A stretch of 15,172 nucleotides of DNA from JAOUEA01 sp040511595 (GTDB taxonomy: Bacteria > Actinomycetota > UBA4738 > HRBIN12). Location of the stretch: NCBI GenBank assembly GCA_040511595.1, contig JBEVGU010000010.1, positions 1-15,172 on the forward strand. The letters are read 5' to 3'. The notes under the pieces were generated by a model. It was not told where the DNA came from. It made no database searches and worked only from the letters and a program-made list of their open reading frames with translations. This document shows, one piece after another, positions 6,554 to 14,221 of the stretch. The position numbers were made by a program, and so were the translations under genes. Position 1 is the stretch's first letter, and every line of letters begins with the position of its first letter.

Positions 6554-7534
6554 GGCCGGCGCGTCCTGGTCCGGCGCCGGGTCGTAGCCGTACCGGGTGA
6601 GCAGAGGCCTCGCCAGCGTTGCGATCCGCCGCTGCGTGTCGCGCGCGACGCTGCTGCGCCACTCGACGTCCTCACGCAGCTGGACCGGTCCCCCGCTGAA
6701 TCGGATGCGGTTGCCCGCGAACAGATGATCGGGAGGGAGTGAGACCGATCGCCCCTCGATCGCGCTGATGGCCTCGGGTGCGGTCGGAGCCCCGGCGGCG
6801 GTGGCGATGCGGGCGATCTCCCGCGCCGGTTCCGCCACGAAAGTCTCATAGCGCACGAGCGTCGACGGCACGCGACGTGCGAGCCGGTCGAACGATCCGT
6901 TGATCCACATCCAGCGCAGCGCGCTCTTCGCCGGGGGCCTGCGCACGCGGTACGGATCGTCGTCGGTCCCTTGGCGCGGCACCATCTTCATGCTCGAGTA
7001 CGCCACCCCTCGAGCGTCCCGAACGAGATGCACCAGGAAGGGATCGACCTCGGGCATGCCCGCCACGGTGTAGACGTGCACGGGCACCTTCATGGAATCG
7101 ACGATGGTGGTGGCCCCCGACGCGCTCGCGATGCCGTCGTACACGCGCCCGAGCGCCTCGCGGTAGCGACCGAGCGCCCGTGCGTATCCAGGGGAGAGCT
7201 TCGGCCACCGGAGAAGCGGGAGCGCGAAGGGATGGGGCACCGGGGTTCGCTTCAAGACGAGGGTTCCGCGGAGACGGGTGAGGGCCCGTGCGTCCACGTT
7301 CGCCCACCCGCCGAAGGCGACGTCGCCGACGCGGGTCCAGAACGGACAGGCCAGGAACGCGACACCGCAGCCGCACGCGCGGTTCTCGATTAGGCCTTTG
7401 TCCCATAGGTGCCCGAGCTCCCCCACGGCGACGAATCCCGGCACCTGTGCCAACACCCGCGACATGATCGTGGCGCCGTTCTGTCCCGTCCCGGCTACCA
7501 ACAGCACGCGGTAAGGGCGATGCTCGGCGTTCAT
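6551..7534 (-). CDS. Sulfotransferase family protein with unusual P-loop
   Basis: 327-residue sulfotransferase-family protein. The P-loop position reads AGTGQNGATI (14-23) instead of the usual GxGRSGTT, keeping the glycines and the final Thr. Next come a Cys-containing ACGCG with CPFW (53-65), then AFGGW, a combination I associate with one actinobacterial sulfotransferase subgroup. IVDSMK is at 144-149 and the 3'-phosphate motif HLVRDARGVAYS at 169-180 (Arg172, Ser180), followed by a W..N segment and VRYETFVAEP. The order and spacing are those of an intact enzyme. The start ATG 7534 has GGGAG 4 bases upstream and a TAGACT -10 candidate. The gene lies divergent from the next sulfotransferase. 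It probably uses PAPS; the acceptor is unknown. Confidence 0.85.
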   Translation of the reverse strand: MNAEHRPYRVLLVAGTGQNGATIMSRVLAQVPGFVAVGELGHLWDKGLIENRACGCGVAFLACPFWTRVGDVAFGGWANVDARALTRLRGTLVLKRTPVPHPFALPLLRWPKLSPGYARALGRYREALGRVYDGIASASGATTIVDSMKVPVHVYTVAGMPEVDPFLVHLVRDARGVAYSSMKMVPRQGTDDDPYRVRRPPAKSALRWMWINGSFDRLARRVPSTLVRYETFVAEPAREIARIATAAGAPTAPEAISAIEGRSVSLPPDHLFAGNRIRFSGGPVQLREDVEWRSSVARDTQRRIATLARPLLTRYGYDPAPDQDAPA

Positions 7535-7557
7535 CGTGCTCCCGTCATCGGGGGCGG

Positions 7558-7563
7558 AGTCTA
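7558..7563 (-). promoter_or_regulatory. -10 element for the 7534 sulfotransferase gene
   Basis: Minus-strand TAGACT fits the actinobacterial TANNNT pattern and would place the start near 7551, with a short leader of about 17 bases that contains GGGAG. No -35 consensus is visible. Confidence 0.5.
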
Positions 7564-7607
7564 CCGGCGCTCGGGCGCGCCGGGGCGGGGACCACCGCCG
7601 CCGCGGG

Positions 7608-7613
7608 TATCCT
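7608..7613 (+). promoter_or_regulatory. -10 element of leaderless promoter for the 7621 sulfotransferase
   Basis: TATCCT ends 7 bases before ATG 7621. There is no Shine-Dalgarno match in between, so the mRNA should begin at or next to the start codon. Confidence 0.6.
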
Positions 7614-7620
7614 GGGCACG

Positions 7621-8532
7621 ATGAGCGCCTCCTCCGCGGCTCCCGGTTCCTCTCCAGGCCGCCGTGGCGATCCGACCGTCATCTTCCTGCACATCGGGAA
7701 GACGGCCGGCACCACGATGCGACGCGTGCTGCGTCGCCAGTTCCCTGCGTCGCAGACGCTGCTGATCCGCAATCGGGCGATCAAGGAACGCGATCCCGAT
7801 GCGCAGGGTCTCCGCCGGGAGCAGACCCTGAGGTTCTTCGCGGAGATGCCGGAGTCCGAGCGCGCACGGGCGCGACTGATCCTCGCGCACACGGTGTTCG
7901 GCCTCCACGAGTCGGTGCCTGGTCCCTCGACCTACATCACGATGCTGCGGGACCCCGTGAGCCTCACGTTGAGCCAGTACCACTACGTGCTCCGCAACCC
8001 GAACCACCCGCTCCACGACGAGGCCACCGCCGAGGGGGCGACCCTCGAGTCCTACGTCACCGGCGGTTCGGCGCTCGAGGCGGACAACAGTCAGGTGCGC
8101 GCGATCTCCGGCGACCTGGACACCCCGTTCGGGCGGTGCACCCCCGACATGCTCGATCGCGCCAAGCGCAACGTCGAGGAGTGGTTCTCATTCGTGGGGC
8201 TGACCGAGCGCTTCGACGAGTCGCTGGTCCTGCTGCGGCGCACGTTCGGCTGGAAGCCTCCGTACTACGTCGCGGCCAACGTCACGCCGTCATCCCGGAA
8301 GGCGCCCGTTCCCGAGGAGACCCGCGGGCTCATCGACGAGATGAACTCGCTCGACCGGCAGCTCTACGACTGGGCGGGGGATCGGTTCGCCACGGCGATC
8401 GCGTCCTCGCCCGGGTTCGACGAGGAGCTGCATCGGTTCCGTCGGCGGAACCGGCGGTACCAGCCGATCGGCAAGCTGACGCACAGCGTCCCGAAGCGCT
8501 TGAAGTACAGCTTGGTCCGCCCGGGATCCTGA
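7621..8532 (+). CDS. Sulfotransferase, Sulfotransfer_2-like
   Basis: 303-residue protein of the group related to eukaryotic heparan 2-O and chondroitin/dermatan sulfotransferases, expected to transfer sulfate from PAPS to a sugar hydroxyl. The 5'-phosphosulfate loop is HIGKTAGTT (24-32, Lys27). AHTVFGLH is at 89-96 and the 3'-phosphate motif LRDPVSLTLSQYHY at 109-122 (Arg110, Ser118). The DNSQVR segment (155-160) corresponds to the N.Q.R motif of this group, and VGLTERFD (192-199) starts the C-terminal helical part. Length and order are complete. ATG 7621 is the only sensible start and follows a leaderless-type TATCCT. The C-terminus is basic. It faces the GT4 gene convergently with a 19-base gap. 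Of the five sulfotransferase genes this and the one at 1975 are the most clearly carbohydrate-type. Confidence 0.9.
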   Translation: MSASSAAPGSSPGRRGDPTVIFLHIGKTAGTTMRRVLRRQFPASQTLLIRNRAIKERDPDAQGLRREQTLRFFAEMPESERARARLILAHTVFGLHESVPGPSTYITMLRDPVSLTLSQYHYVLRNPNHPLHDEATAEGATLESYVTGGSALEADNSQVRAISGDLDTPFGRCTPDMLDRAKRNVEEWFSFVGLTERFDESLVLLRRTFGWKPPYYVAANVTPSSRKAPVPEETRGLIDEMNSLDRQLYDWAGDRFATAIASSPGFDEELHRFRRRNRRYQPIGKLTHSVPKRLKYSLVRPGS

Positions 8533-8551
8533 CGGACCCTGTGCCCCGGCC

Positions 8552-9736
8552 TCAGCCCTGCCGCGCCTCGATCGCCGCGCGATAGCTGGACTCGAGCTCG
8601 GCCAGGCCGACCTCGGGGCTGTATCGCTGCTGCCACCGTCGGTGCGCTCCGTCGCCGAGCCGCTCCGATTTCCGGTCGTCGAGGAGCGACGCGACGGCGC
8701 CCGCCCATGTGCCCTCGTCCTCGGGAGGGACGAGGAGCCCGCTGATCTCGTGCTCCACCGAGTCGGGCAGCGCGCCGATGTCGCTCGCGATCACGGGCAC
8801 GCCCGAGGCGTAGGCCTCCACGATCGTCCGGGGCGCCGCCTCGTACCACCGCGACGGCACGAGCAGCGCGCGCGCCTGCGCGAGCAGCCCCGGGATGCGC
8901 TCCGGCTCGACCTGCCCCAAGAACCGCACGCGCCCGTCGGTGCCCCCCGCGGCCCCGGCGGCCCCGGCGGCCCGGAGGGTCTTCTCGTCGGGTCCCGACC
9001 CCACGACGTCGAGCTGCGCCTCCCCGGGTGTTCGCGCCCAGGCGCGAAGCACGGTGTCGAGCCCCTTCTCCGGAGCCAGCCGGCCGAGGAAGAGGAACCG
9101 CTCGCCGGGACCCGACCGGCGCTCCTGGGCCGCGACGAAGTTCGCTTTCACCTCGATCCGCGACGCGTCGAACCCGGCCTCGACGTGCTTGCGCTTGACG
9201 AACTCGCCCACAGCCAGGAAGCGGGTCACCGCGTCGAAGGTGCCGGTCGCCCGATGGACCTGGAGCGAGGTTGCGAGGATCGCGCTGGCCCCCCGGGATC
9301 CGCGGTAGCAGGCGTGCTGCACGCCGTGGAGCGTCGTCGAGCCCAGGCAGTCCTCACAGATGCGCCCGTCCCGCAGGAACGTCGCCGGCAGGCACATCAA
9401 TCGGTAGTTGTGCAGGGTCATGACGACCGCCGCGCCGGCGTCACGCGCCGCGGGCAGCACGGCGGGCGACAGGGTCGGGAACAGGTTGTGCGCGTGCACC
9501 ACGTCGACGGACCGTTCCGCGACGGCCTCGCGGACCCGCTGAGCGGCCGTGCGCGATGCGATCGCCGAGCCCGCGGTCCGGAGCCGATCGAGCCGGCTCC
9601 CGACGATGGGCTCCGGGCTGAACATCCCGACCTCGTGACCGGCATCACGCAGGAGCGCGACCTCGTCCTCGACCACTCGGTTCTCGCCCGAGACCGGGCC
9701 CGACAGGTACCTCGAATGCAGGAAGAGGACGCGCAC
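8552..9736 (-). CDS. GT4-family glycosyltransferase (GT-B fold)
   Basis: 394-residue cytoplasmic glycosyltransferase that would add a sugar from a nucleotide-sugar donor to a lipid-linked glycan. The N-terminal acceptor domain opens with RVLFLHSRY and a SGENRVV loop. DVVHAHNLFP (78-87) and LHNYRLMC (108-115) follow, with the cysteine pair CEDC (127-130) seen in many relatives. The C-terminal donor domain starts at FLFLGRLAPEKGLDTV (214-229) and contains EAAPRTIVEAYASGVPV, holding the two GT4 glutamates (E299 and E307), then SDIGALPD. The start is GTG 9736, three bases after the stop of the WecG-like gene, so the two are an operon. An Ala/Gly-rich insert at about 257-265 is encoded by a short GC repeat. 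The donor sugar cannot be inferred. Confidence 0.92.
   Translation of the reverse strand: MRVLFLHSRYLSGPVSGENRVVEDEVALLRDAGHEVGMFSPEPIVGSRLDRLRTAGSAIASRTAAQRVREAVAERSVDVVHAHNLFPTLSPAVLPAARDAGAAVVMTLHNYRLMCLPATFLRDGRICEDCLGSTTLHGVQHACYRGSRGASAILATSLQVHRATGTFDAVTRFLAVGEFVKRKHVEAGFDASRIEVKANFVAAQERRSGPGERFLFLGRLAPEKGLDTVLRAWARTPGEAQLDVVGSGPDEKTLRAAGAAGAAGGTDGRVRFLGQVEPERIPGLLAQARALLVPSRWYEAAPRTIVEAYASGVPVIASDIGALPDSVEHEISGLLVPPEDEGTWAGAVASLLDDRKSERLGDGAHRRWQQRYSPEVGLAELESSYRAAIEARQG
8951..8975. repeat. Tandem 9-base GC repeat inside the GT4 gene
   Basis: GGCCCCGGC occurs twice in tandem followed by a partial third copy (GGCCCGG). Being a multiple of three it adds or removes Ala-Ala-Gly units in a surface loop of the donor domain without a frameshift. 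Confidence 0.6.
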
Positions 9737-9739
9737 CGC

Positions 9740-10585
9740 TCAGGCCGGCCCCCGGCCGCGGACCCGGTCGGAAGCGACACCGAGCACGAAGCGCGTGTTC
9801 CCCACCAGGTACCGCTTCCAGAGGCGTCCGGGTTCGGAGCCGAGGCGGTGCACCCACTCGAGTCCGAGACGGCTCATCCATGCCGGGGCTCGGCGCTTTG
9901 TGCCCGAGACGAAGTCGAAGGCCGCGCCCACCGCGAACAGGGTCGGGGCTATGTTCCGTCGACGCAGGCGGTCGCCGATCACGTCCTGCTTCGGAGCGCC
10001 GAGCCCGATCCACACGGCGTCGGCGCCCGACGCCGAGATCCGCTCGGCCGTGGCGTCGAGCTCCTCGTCGGAGATCGGCCGGAACGGCGGGGATTCCATG
10101 CCCACGATCTCGATGCCGGGATGGGCGAGCTCCAGGTTGTCGCGGAGCCGTGCGAGCGTGTCGTCGGTCGCGCCGAACAGGTAGTGCCTCAGGCCTGCCT
10201 GGACCCCCCACGCGGCCACCAGGCTCAACGCGTCGGTGCCGGTGAGCCGCATCGTCGGCGCCCCATCCGTCCGTGCGGCCCAGGCGACGGGCATGCCGTC
10301 GGGCAGGTTGAGATCGCCCTTGTTGAGCAGCGCTCGGTACTCGGGGTCGTGCCGCGCCTCGACGGTCGGGTGAGCGGCGCAGAAGTGGAGCAGGTGGCTT
10401 GCGCGGCATTCCTGGAACGACCGCACGATCGACAGGAACTCCGCGGGGGTGACCGGGTCGATCCGCACGCCGTTCACTCGGGCGGAAGAGTTCGGGCGAA
10501 CGCAGGAGTGGACCGCCGCGGACCCTCCCGGGGCCCGACCTGCGGAGGCCTGCGCCTCCGCTTCCGCGCGCCCCTCCTCCGTCAT
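9740..10585 (-). CDS. WecG/TagA/CpsF (GT26) glycosyltransferase
   Basis: 281-residue glycosyltransferase of the WecG/TagA/CpsF family, which usually adds the second sugar (often a ManNAc or ManNAcA) to a polyprenyl-diphosphate sugar at the membrane face. Conserved parts in order: NGVRIDPVTPAEF (38-50), the NLPDGMPVAWAAR block (93-105) with the family's key Asp (D96), RLTGTDAL (113-120), HYLFGA (134-139) and IGLGAPKQ (193-200). The position usually held by Asn in the first block is His here (AAHPT, 70-74). About 36 residues before the conserved core are low-complexity, so the true start may lie further in; I kept ATG 10585 because AGGGG lies 9 bases upstream. It is first in an operon with the GT4 gene (3-base gap). 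Confidence 0.92.
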   Translation of the reverse strand: MTEEGRAEAEAQASAGRAPGGSAAVHSCVRPNSSARVNGVRIDPVTPAEFLSIVRSFQECRASHLLHFCAAHPTVEARHDPEYRALLNKGDLNLPDGMPVAWAARTDGAPTMRLTGTDALSLVAAWGVQAGLRHYLFGATDDTLARLRDNLELAHPGIEIVGMESPPFRPISDEELDATAERISASGADAVWIGLGAPKQDVIGDRLRRRNIAPTLFAVGAAFDFVSGTKRRAPAWMSRLGLEWVHRLGSEPGRLWKRYLVGNTRFVLGVASDRVRGRGPA

Positions 10586-10648
10586 GCCGTCGCCCCTAAC
10601 TCGTCCGCGTTCAGGCCATCGCCCTCCGTCGCGTCGTCGCCTCGGCCC

Positions 10649-10654
10649 AGTATG
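10649..10654 (-). promoter_or_regulatory. Possible -10 element for the WecG-like/GT4 operon
   Basis: Minus-strand CATACT matches TATAAT at four of six bases and would give a leader of about 57 bases. It is the only AT-containing hexamer of this type in the 124-base gap 10586-10709, which otherwise shows nothing recognisable. Confidence 0.35.
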
Positions 10655-10709
10655 CGGGCGTCGACGACCACCGCCAAGATGGACGTTCGACCTACCACTC
10701 CCCGAGGCC

Positions 10710-12782
10710 TCAGGCCCCGACGGCCTCGTCGAGCTGCGCCCCGAGCGCCTCCGGCGCGGTCACCGGCACCCGGCAGGTGAAGCCCTCGCAGACGTACGCC
10801 GTCGCCGATCCGCCGATCGCCGAACGCCCTCGGAGCAGCGGCACCGCGCGCCGAGCCGAGTCGTTCTGCGGGGCCGCGACGGCGAGCACGAGGTTCGGCC
10901 GGTACCGGCGCACCATGACCTCGGCCGCGAGGGCTCGGGTGTCGTCGCCGTCGGGATCCCCGACGATCGCCACTTCCCGGTGCGGGCCGATCACGCGGTC
11001 GAGCACGCCGAGGGCGTGCCCGAACGCTCCGGGCGCTCGCCTCGCGCCATCGGCGACGAGCCGCAGGGCTCCTTCGGCCTCGGCGGAGAGCTCGTGGTCC
11101 CCGGTCATCGCGGCCATGCGCACCAACAGCTCGGCCGTGACTGAGTTCCCGCTCGGCGTGGCGTTGTCGTACAGCTCCTTGGGACGGACGAGCAATGCCT
11201 CGGCGTCGCTGCCCGTCTGGAAGAACCCACCCGCGTCGTCGTCGTGGAACAGACTTCGTAGTTCGTCGAGGAGCGTCCGGGCGTGTTCGAACCACGAAAG
11301 ACCGAACGTCGTCTCGTACAACGTGAGGCACGCCGCCCCCATCGAGGCGTGGTCGTCGGCGAACCCTGGCCCGCCCGCGACGCCCCCCCGCCACGACCGC
11401 AGCAGCCGCCCGCCGTCGTCGCGGAGATGCCCGAGCACGAACGTGGCCGCTCGGACGGCGGCCTCCACGAATCGTGGCTCACCGAGCGCCCTGCCCGCTT
11501 CGGCGAACGCCCCGATCGCCATGCCGTTCCACGCCGCGAGCACCTTGTCGTCGGTCGCGGGACGAGGCCTGGATTCGCGGGCCTCGAAGAGCGTCGCGCG
11601 CGCGTCCGCGAGCCTGGTCGCCAGCTCGTCCGGCGCGACGCCCACCGCCGACGCGACCGACTCGATCGCGTCGGGTCGCCAGAGCACGTTCGTCCCGTCC
11701 CAGTTGCCCTCGGGTCTCGCGCCGAAGGCTCGGGCGACCGGCTCGCCCACCAGGCCGACGAGCTCGGGCCATGTCCACGTGAAGAACCTGCCCTCGACGC
11801 CCTCGGAATCGGCGTCCTGCGAGGAGAAGAACCCGCCGTCGGGATGCTGCATCTCGCGGAGGAGGTACTCGGCCGTGTCCACGACCACCTCGCGGTATCG
11901 CTCGAAGCCGGTGACCTGCCAGACACGCGTGTACAGCTGCAGGAGCAGGGCGTTGTCGTAGAGCATCTTCTCGAAGTGCGGCACGTGCCAGCGCCCGTCG
12001 GTCGAGTACCGCGCGAAGCCACCGCCGACGTGATCCCGGATGCCTCCCTGGGCCATGCGATCGAGGGTCGTCGTCACCATCTCGAGGGCTGGGCCCGACC
12101 CGCGCACCGCTCGACGCAGCAGGAACTCGAGGGTCATCGGTTGGGGGAACTTCGGAGCGGGCCCGAACCCGCCCCACCGGTGGTCGAACGAACGGCGCAG
12201 GCTCTCGGTCGCCTCCTCGGGGATGGTCGCGTCGAGGGCGGCGCGGCTCGGCAGTACCTGCGTCGCTCGCGTGATGGCTTCCGCGACCCGCCCGGCCTGT
12301 CCGACCAGCTCCGAGCGTCGGTCTCGCCACGCCTCGGAGACCCCGAGCAGGACGTCGCGGAACCCAGGCAGGCCGTGGCGAGCCTCCGGGGGGAAGTACG
12401 TGCCGGCGTAGAAGGGCTCGCCCTCCGGCGTGAGGAAGACCGACATCGGCCACCCGCCCTGTCCGGTCATCGCCTGCACCGCATCCATGTAGATGCCGTC
12501 GAGGTCGGGGCGTTCCTCACGGTCGACCTTGATCGAGACGAACCGCTCGTTCAGCAGCGAGGCGGTCGTCGCGTCCTCGAAGGACTCCCGCTCCATCACG
12601 TGGCACCAATGGCAGGCGGCGTACCCGATCGAGAGGAAGACCGGACGATCCTCGGCGCGAGCCTTCGCGATGGCTTCCTCACCCCACGGGTACCAATCGA
12701 CCGGGTTGTGGGCGTGGGCCACGAGGTAGGGGCTCGTCTCTCCCGCCAGGTGGTTCTCCGGTCGCAAGGAAGGCTCGCTCAT
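10710..12782 (-). CDS. Thioredoxin-domain protein, DUF255/YyaL (SPATA20-like)
   Basis: 690-residue cytoplasmic protein of the widespread DUF255 family (bacterial YyaL, human SPATA20). The N-terminal thioredoxin-like domain (about 10-170) starts with the family signature ETSPYLVAHAHNPVDWYPW (15-33) and has an intact CHWC redox pair (Cys57, Cys60), then SIKVDREERPDLD and GGWPMSVFLTPEG. The rest is an alpha/alpha-barrel region like N-acylglucosamine 2-epimerase and glycoside hydrolase folds, with GGGFARYSTD and HFEKMLYDNA blocks. Full length. The biochemical role of the family is not firmly established. ATG 12782 fits the usual short lead-in before the signature. Its start region is divergent from the regulator array, with 91 bases between ATGs, where I see no clear promoter. 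Probably a housekeeping neighbour rather than part of the glycan pathway. Confidence 0.95.
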   Translation of the reverse strand: MSEPSLRPENHLAGETSPYLVAHAHNPVDWYPWGEEAIAKARAEDRPVFLSIGYAACHWCHVMERESFEDATTASLLNERFVSIKVDREERPDLDGIYMDAVQAMTGQGGWPMSVFLTPEGEPFYAGTYFPPEARHGLPGFRDVLLGVSEAWRDRRSELVGQAGRVAEAITRATQVLPSRAALDATIPEEATESLRRSFDHRWGGFGPAPKFPQPMTLEFLLRRAVRGSGPALEMVTTTLDRMAQGGIRDHVGGGFARYSTDGRWHVPHFEKMLYDNALLLQLYTRVWQVTGFERYREVVVDTAEYLLREMQHPDGGFFSSQDADSEGVEGRFFTWTWPELVGLVGEPVARAFGARPEGNWDGTNVLWRPDAIESVASAVGVAPDELATRLADARATLFEARESRPRPATDDKVLAAWNGMAIGAFAEAGRALGEPRFVEAAVRAATFVLGHLRDDGGRLLRSWRGGVAGGPGFADDHASMGAACLTLYETTFGLSWFEHARTLLDELRSLFHDDDAGGFFQTGSDAEALLVRPKELYDNATPSGNSVTAELLVRMAAMTGDHELSAEAEGALRLVADGARRAPGAFGHALGVLDRVIGPHREVAIVGDPDGDDTRALAAEVMVRRYRPNLVLAVAAPQNDSARRAVPLLRGRSAIGGSATAYVCEGFTCRVPVTAPEALGAQLDEAVGA

Positions 12783-12873
12783 GGTTCGAGTCTCTCCGAC
12801 CTCGGCGCCTCCGACCAGCGACCACGGCCCGGTCGTTCAGGGTCGCGCCGCGGCGTGCCGATGGGAAGCCCAG

Positions 12874-13533
12874 ATGGCCGACCAGATCAGGGTGCTCGTC
12901 GTCGACGACGATGCGGGGCTCACACGCGAGCTCTCGCTCGCGCTTCCTCCGCGCGGCCCAGTTCGCGTGACGGGGCCGATCACCGAGGCCGCCGTTGCGG
13001 TCGACCAGCTCGCATCCGGTTTCGCGGATCTCGTGGTGGTGCAGATCGATCGTTCGGACGGGCTCGGCGCCGAGAGCATCGCGGCGATCGCCCAAGGCGG
13101 AGGACGAGGCCGCGTGCTCGCCGCGAGCCGAACCGGCGGTGCCGAGGTGGCCGCCAGCGCTCTCTCGGCCGGAGCGAGCGGGGTGCTTCCCCCCCAACGT
13201 GATCCGTCGCTGCTCGACGTGTTCCGTCGCGCGCTCGCGGGGGAGCTCGTGCTGCCCGTGGATGACCTCTCGAGCCTCGTCGACCGCCTGACCTCGCCGG
13301 GCGGATCTCGCGGCGACCCCGTCGCCGCCCTCACCGATCGAGAACGGGAGATCCTGCGGACGCTGGCGGCCGGAGCGTCCACCGCCGATGCGGCCGAGGC
13401 GTTCGGCATCAGCCCGCTCACCGTGCAGAGCCACGTGAAGAATATCCTGGCCAAGCTCGGCGTGCACTCGAAGGTCGAAGCGGTGCGCATCGCGTGGCGA
13501 CACGGCCTCGCGTCCACCTCGCGCTCGGCATGA
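12874..13533 (+). CDS. NarL/LuxR-type regulator with degenerate receiver (first of three)
   Basis: 219-residue two-domain protein built like a NarL-family response regulator. The receiver-like domain (5-125) keeps the acidic pair (D11, D12 in VVDDDAG) but has Gln57 where the phosphorylated Asp should be (ADLVVVQ), although an Asp follows two residues later, and Pro106 instead of the invariant Lys (GVLPPQ). The C-terminal LuxR HTH (153-212) is intact: LTDREREIL, then GISPLTVQSHVKNILAKLGV. It should bind DNA but is unlikely to be switched by normal phosphorylation. ATG 12874 matches where family members begin and has GGGAAG just upstream; the in-frame ATG at 12781 would overlap the divergent DUF255 start. 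No histidine kinase adjoins. Targets unknown. Confidence 0.88.
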   Translation: MADQIRVLVVDDDAGLTRELSLALPPRGPVRVTGPITEAAVAVDQLASGFADLVVVQIDRSDGLGAESIAAIAQGGGRGRVLAASRTGGAEVAASALSAGASGVLPPQRDPSLLDVFRRALAGELVLPVDDLSSLVDRLTSPGGSRGDPVAALTDREREILRTLAAGASTADAAEAFGISPLTVQSHVKNILAKLGVHSKVEAVRIAWRHGLASTSRSA

Positions 13534-13541
13534 GCCGCGGA

Positions 13542-13547
13542 TAGCCT
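13542..13547 (+). promoter_or_regulatory. -10 element of leaderless promoter for the second regulator
   Basis: TAGCCT lies 8 bases before ATG 13556 inside the 22-base gap after the first regulator. No ribosome binding site is present in the gap, so the second gene may have its own leaderless transcript. Confidence 0.5.
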
Positions 13548-13555
13548 GCCCGCCC

Positions 13556-14221
13556 ATGACTGCTGAGACGACGACCGTCGTGATCGCGGTCGGGCACGGC
13601 GTCGTCGGCCGGGTCGCCCGTCGCGCGTGCGAGCTCGAGCCAGGACTCGACGTCATCGCCGAGGTGCGCGACGAAGCCGACCTGCTCGAGTCGTGCAGGA
13701 CGCTGCGCCCCGACGTGTTGGTGCTCGACGATCGCCTCGAAGGCGGCGAACCGACCCTCGACACGCTGAGGGCGATCCGCGAGGAAGGCATGGCCGTCGC
13801 GGTCGTGGTGCTGACCGATCGCGTCGATGGCGCGGCCGTGCTCGAGGCGTTGCGGCTGGGTGTGCGCGGGTACGTGCGGAAGTCCGACGGGCTGCCGGGC
13901 ATCGGCTCGGTGGTGCGCCGGGTGGCCGACGGTGAGCGCGCCGTGGACCCCGAGCTCGAGCAGGCGGCCGTGATGGCGCTCGGTCGGTTCGCACAACAGG
14001 CCCGAGAGGGCTCGGAGGTCGAGGCGACGCTCACGGCTCGCGAGCTCGAGATCCTCGCGATGGTGAGCCGCGGGCTCACGATGCAGCAGGTGGGCCGGCG
14101 GCTCGGCATCTCGCCGCGCACGGTCGAGACGCACGTGGCCAAGCTCTATCGCAAGCTCGGCGTGCGCACGCGCGTGCAGGCCGTGGCCCGGGCGGCGCAG
14201 CTCGGGTTGATCGACCCCTAG
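13556..14221 (+). CDS. NarL/LuxR-type regulator with degenerate receiver (second of three)
   Basis: 221-residue NarL-family-like protein. The receiver (6-125) keeps the phosphoacceptor Asp58 (PDVLVLD), Thr87 (VVLTD) and Lys109 (GYVRKS), but the metal-binding acidic pair is replaced by Val-Gly in IAVGHG (10-15). Without that pair Mg-dependent phosphotransfer should be weak or absent, so it may act unphosphorylated or bind another ligand. The C-terminal HTH is canonical: LTARELEIL, then GISPRTVETHVAKLYRKLGV, ending at a normal TAG. ATG 13556 follows a leaderless-type TAGCCT. It stands 22 bases after the first regulator. It is not a close copy of its neighbours outside the HTH, so the array looks old. 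Targets unknown. Confidence 0.9.
   Translation: MTAETTTVVIAVGHGVVGRVARRACELEPGLDVIAEVRDEADLLESCRTLRPDVLVLDDRLEGGEPTLDTLRAIREEGMAVAVVVLTDRVDGAAVLEALRLGVRGYVRKSDGLPGIGSVVRRVADGERAVDPELEQAAVMALGRFAQQAREGSEVEATLTARELEILAMVSRGLTMQQVGRRLGISPRTVETHVAKLYRKLGVRTRVQAVARAAQLGLIDP

Noticed and set aside
10701..10716. GAGGCCTC palindrome at the end of the DUF255 gene as a terminator
   Set aside because: The arms leave no loop, one flanking pair is mismatched, and no T-run follows on the minus strand.
8642..10780. A 712-codon plus-strand open frame opposite the two glycosyltransferases
   Set aside because: It is antisense to two well-recognised genes, has Arg/Pro/Gly-heavy composition with no motif, and long spurious frames are normal in GC-rich DNA.
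11283..13202. A 639-codon plus-strand open frame opposite the DUF255 gene and into the first regulator
   Set aside because: Same reason: antisense to a strongly conserved protein, no domain character, and it conflicts with the regulator frame.
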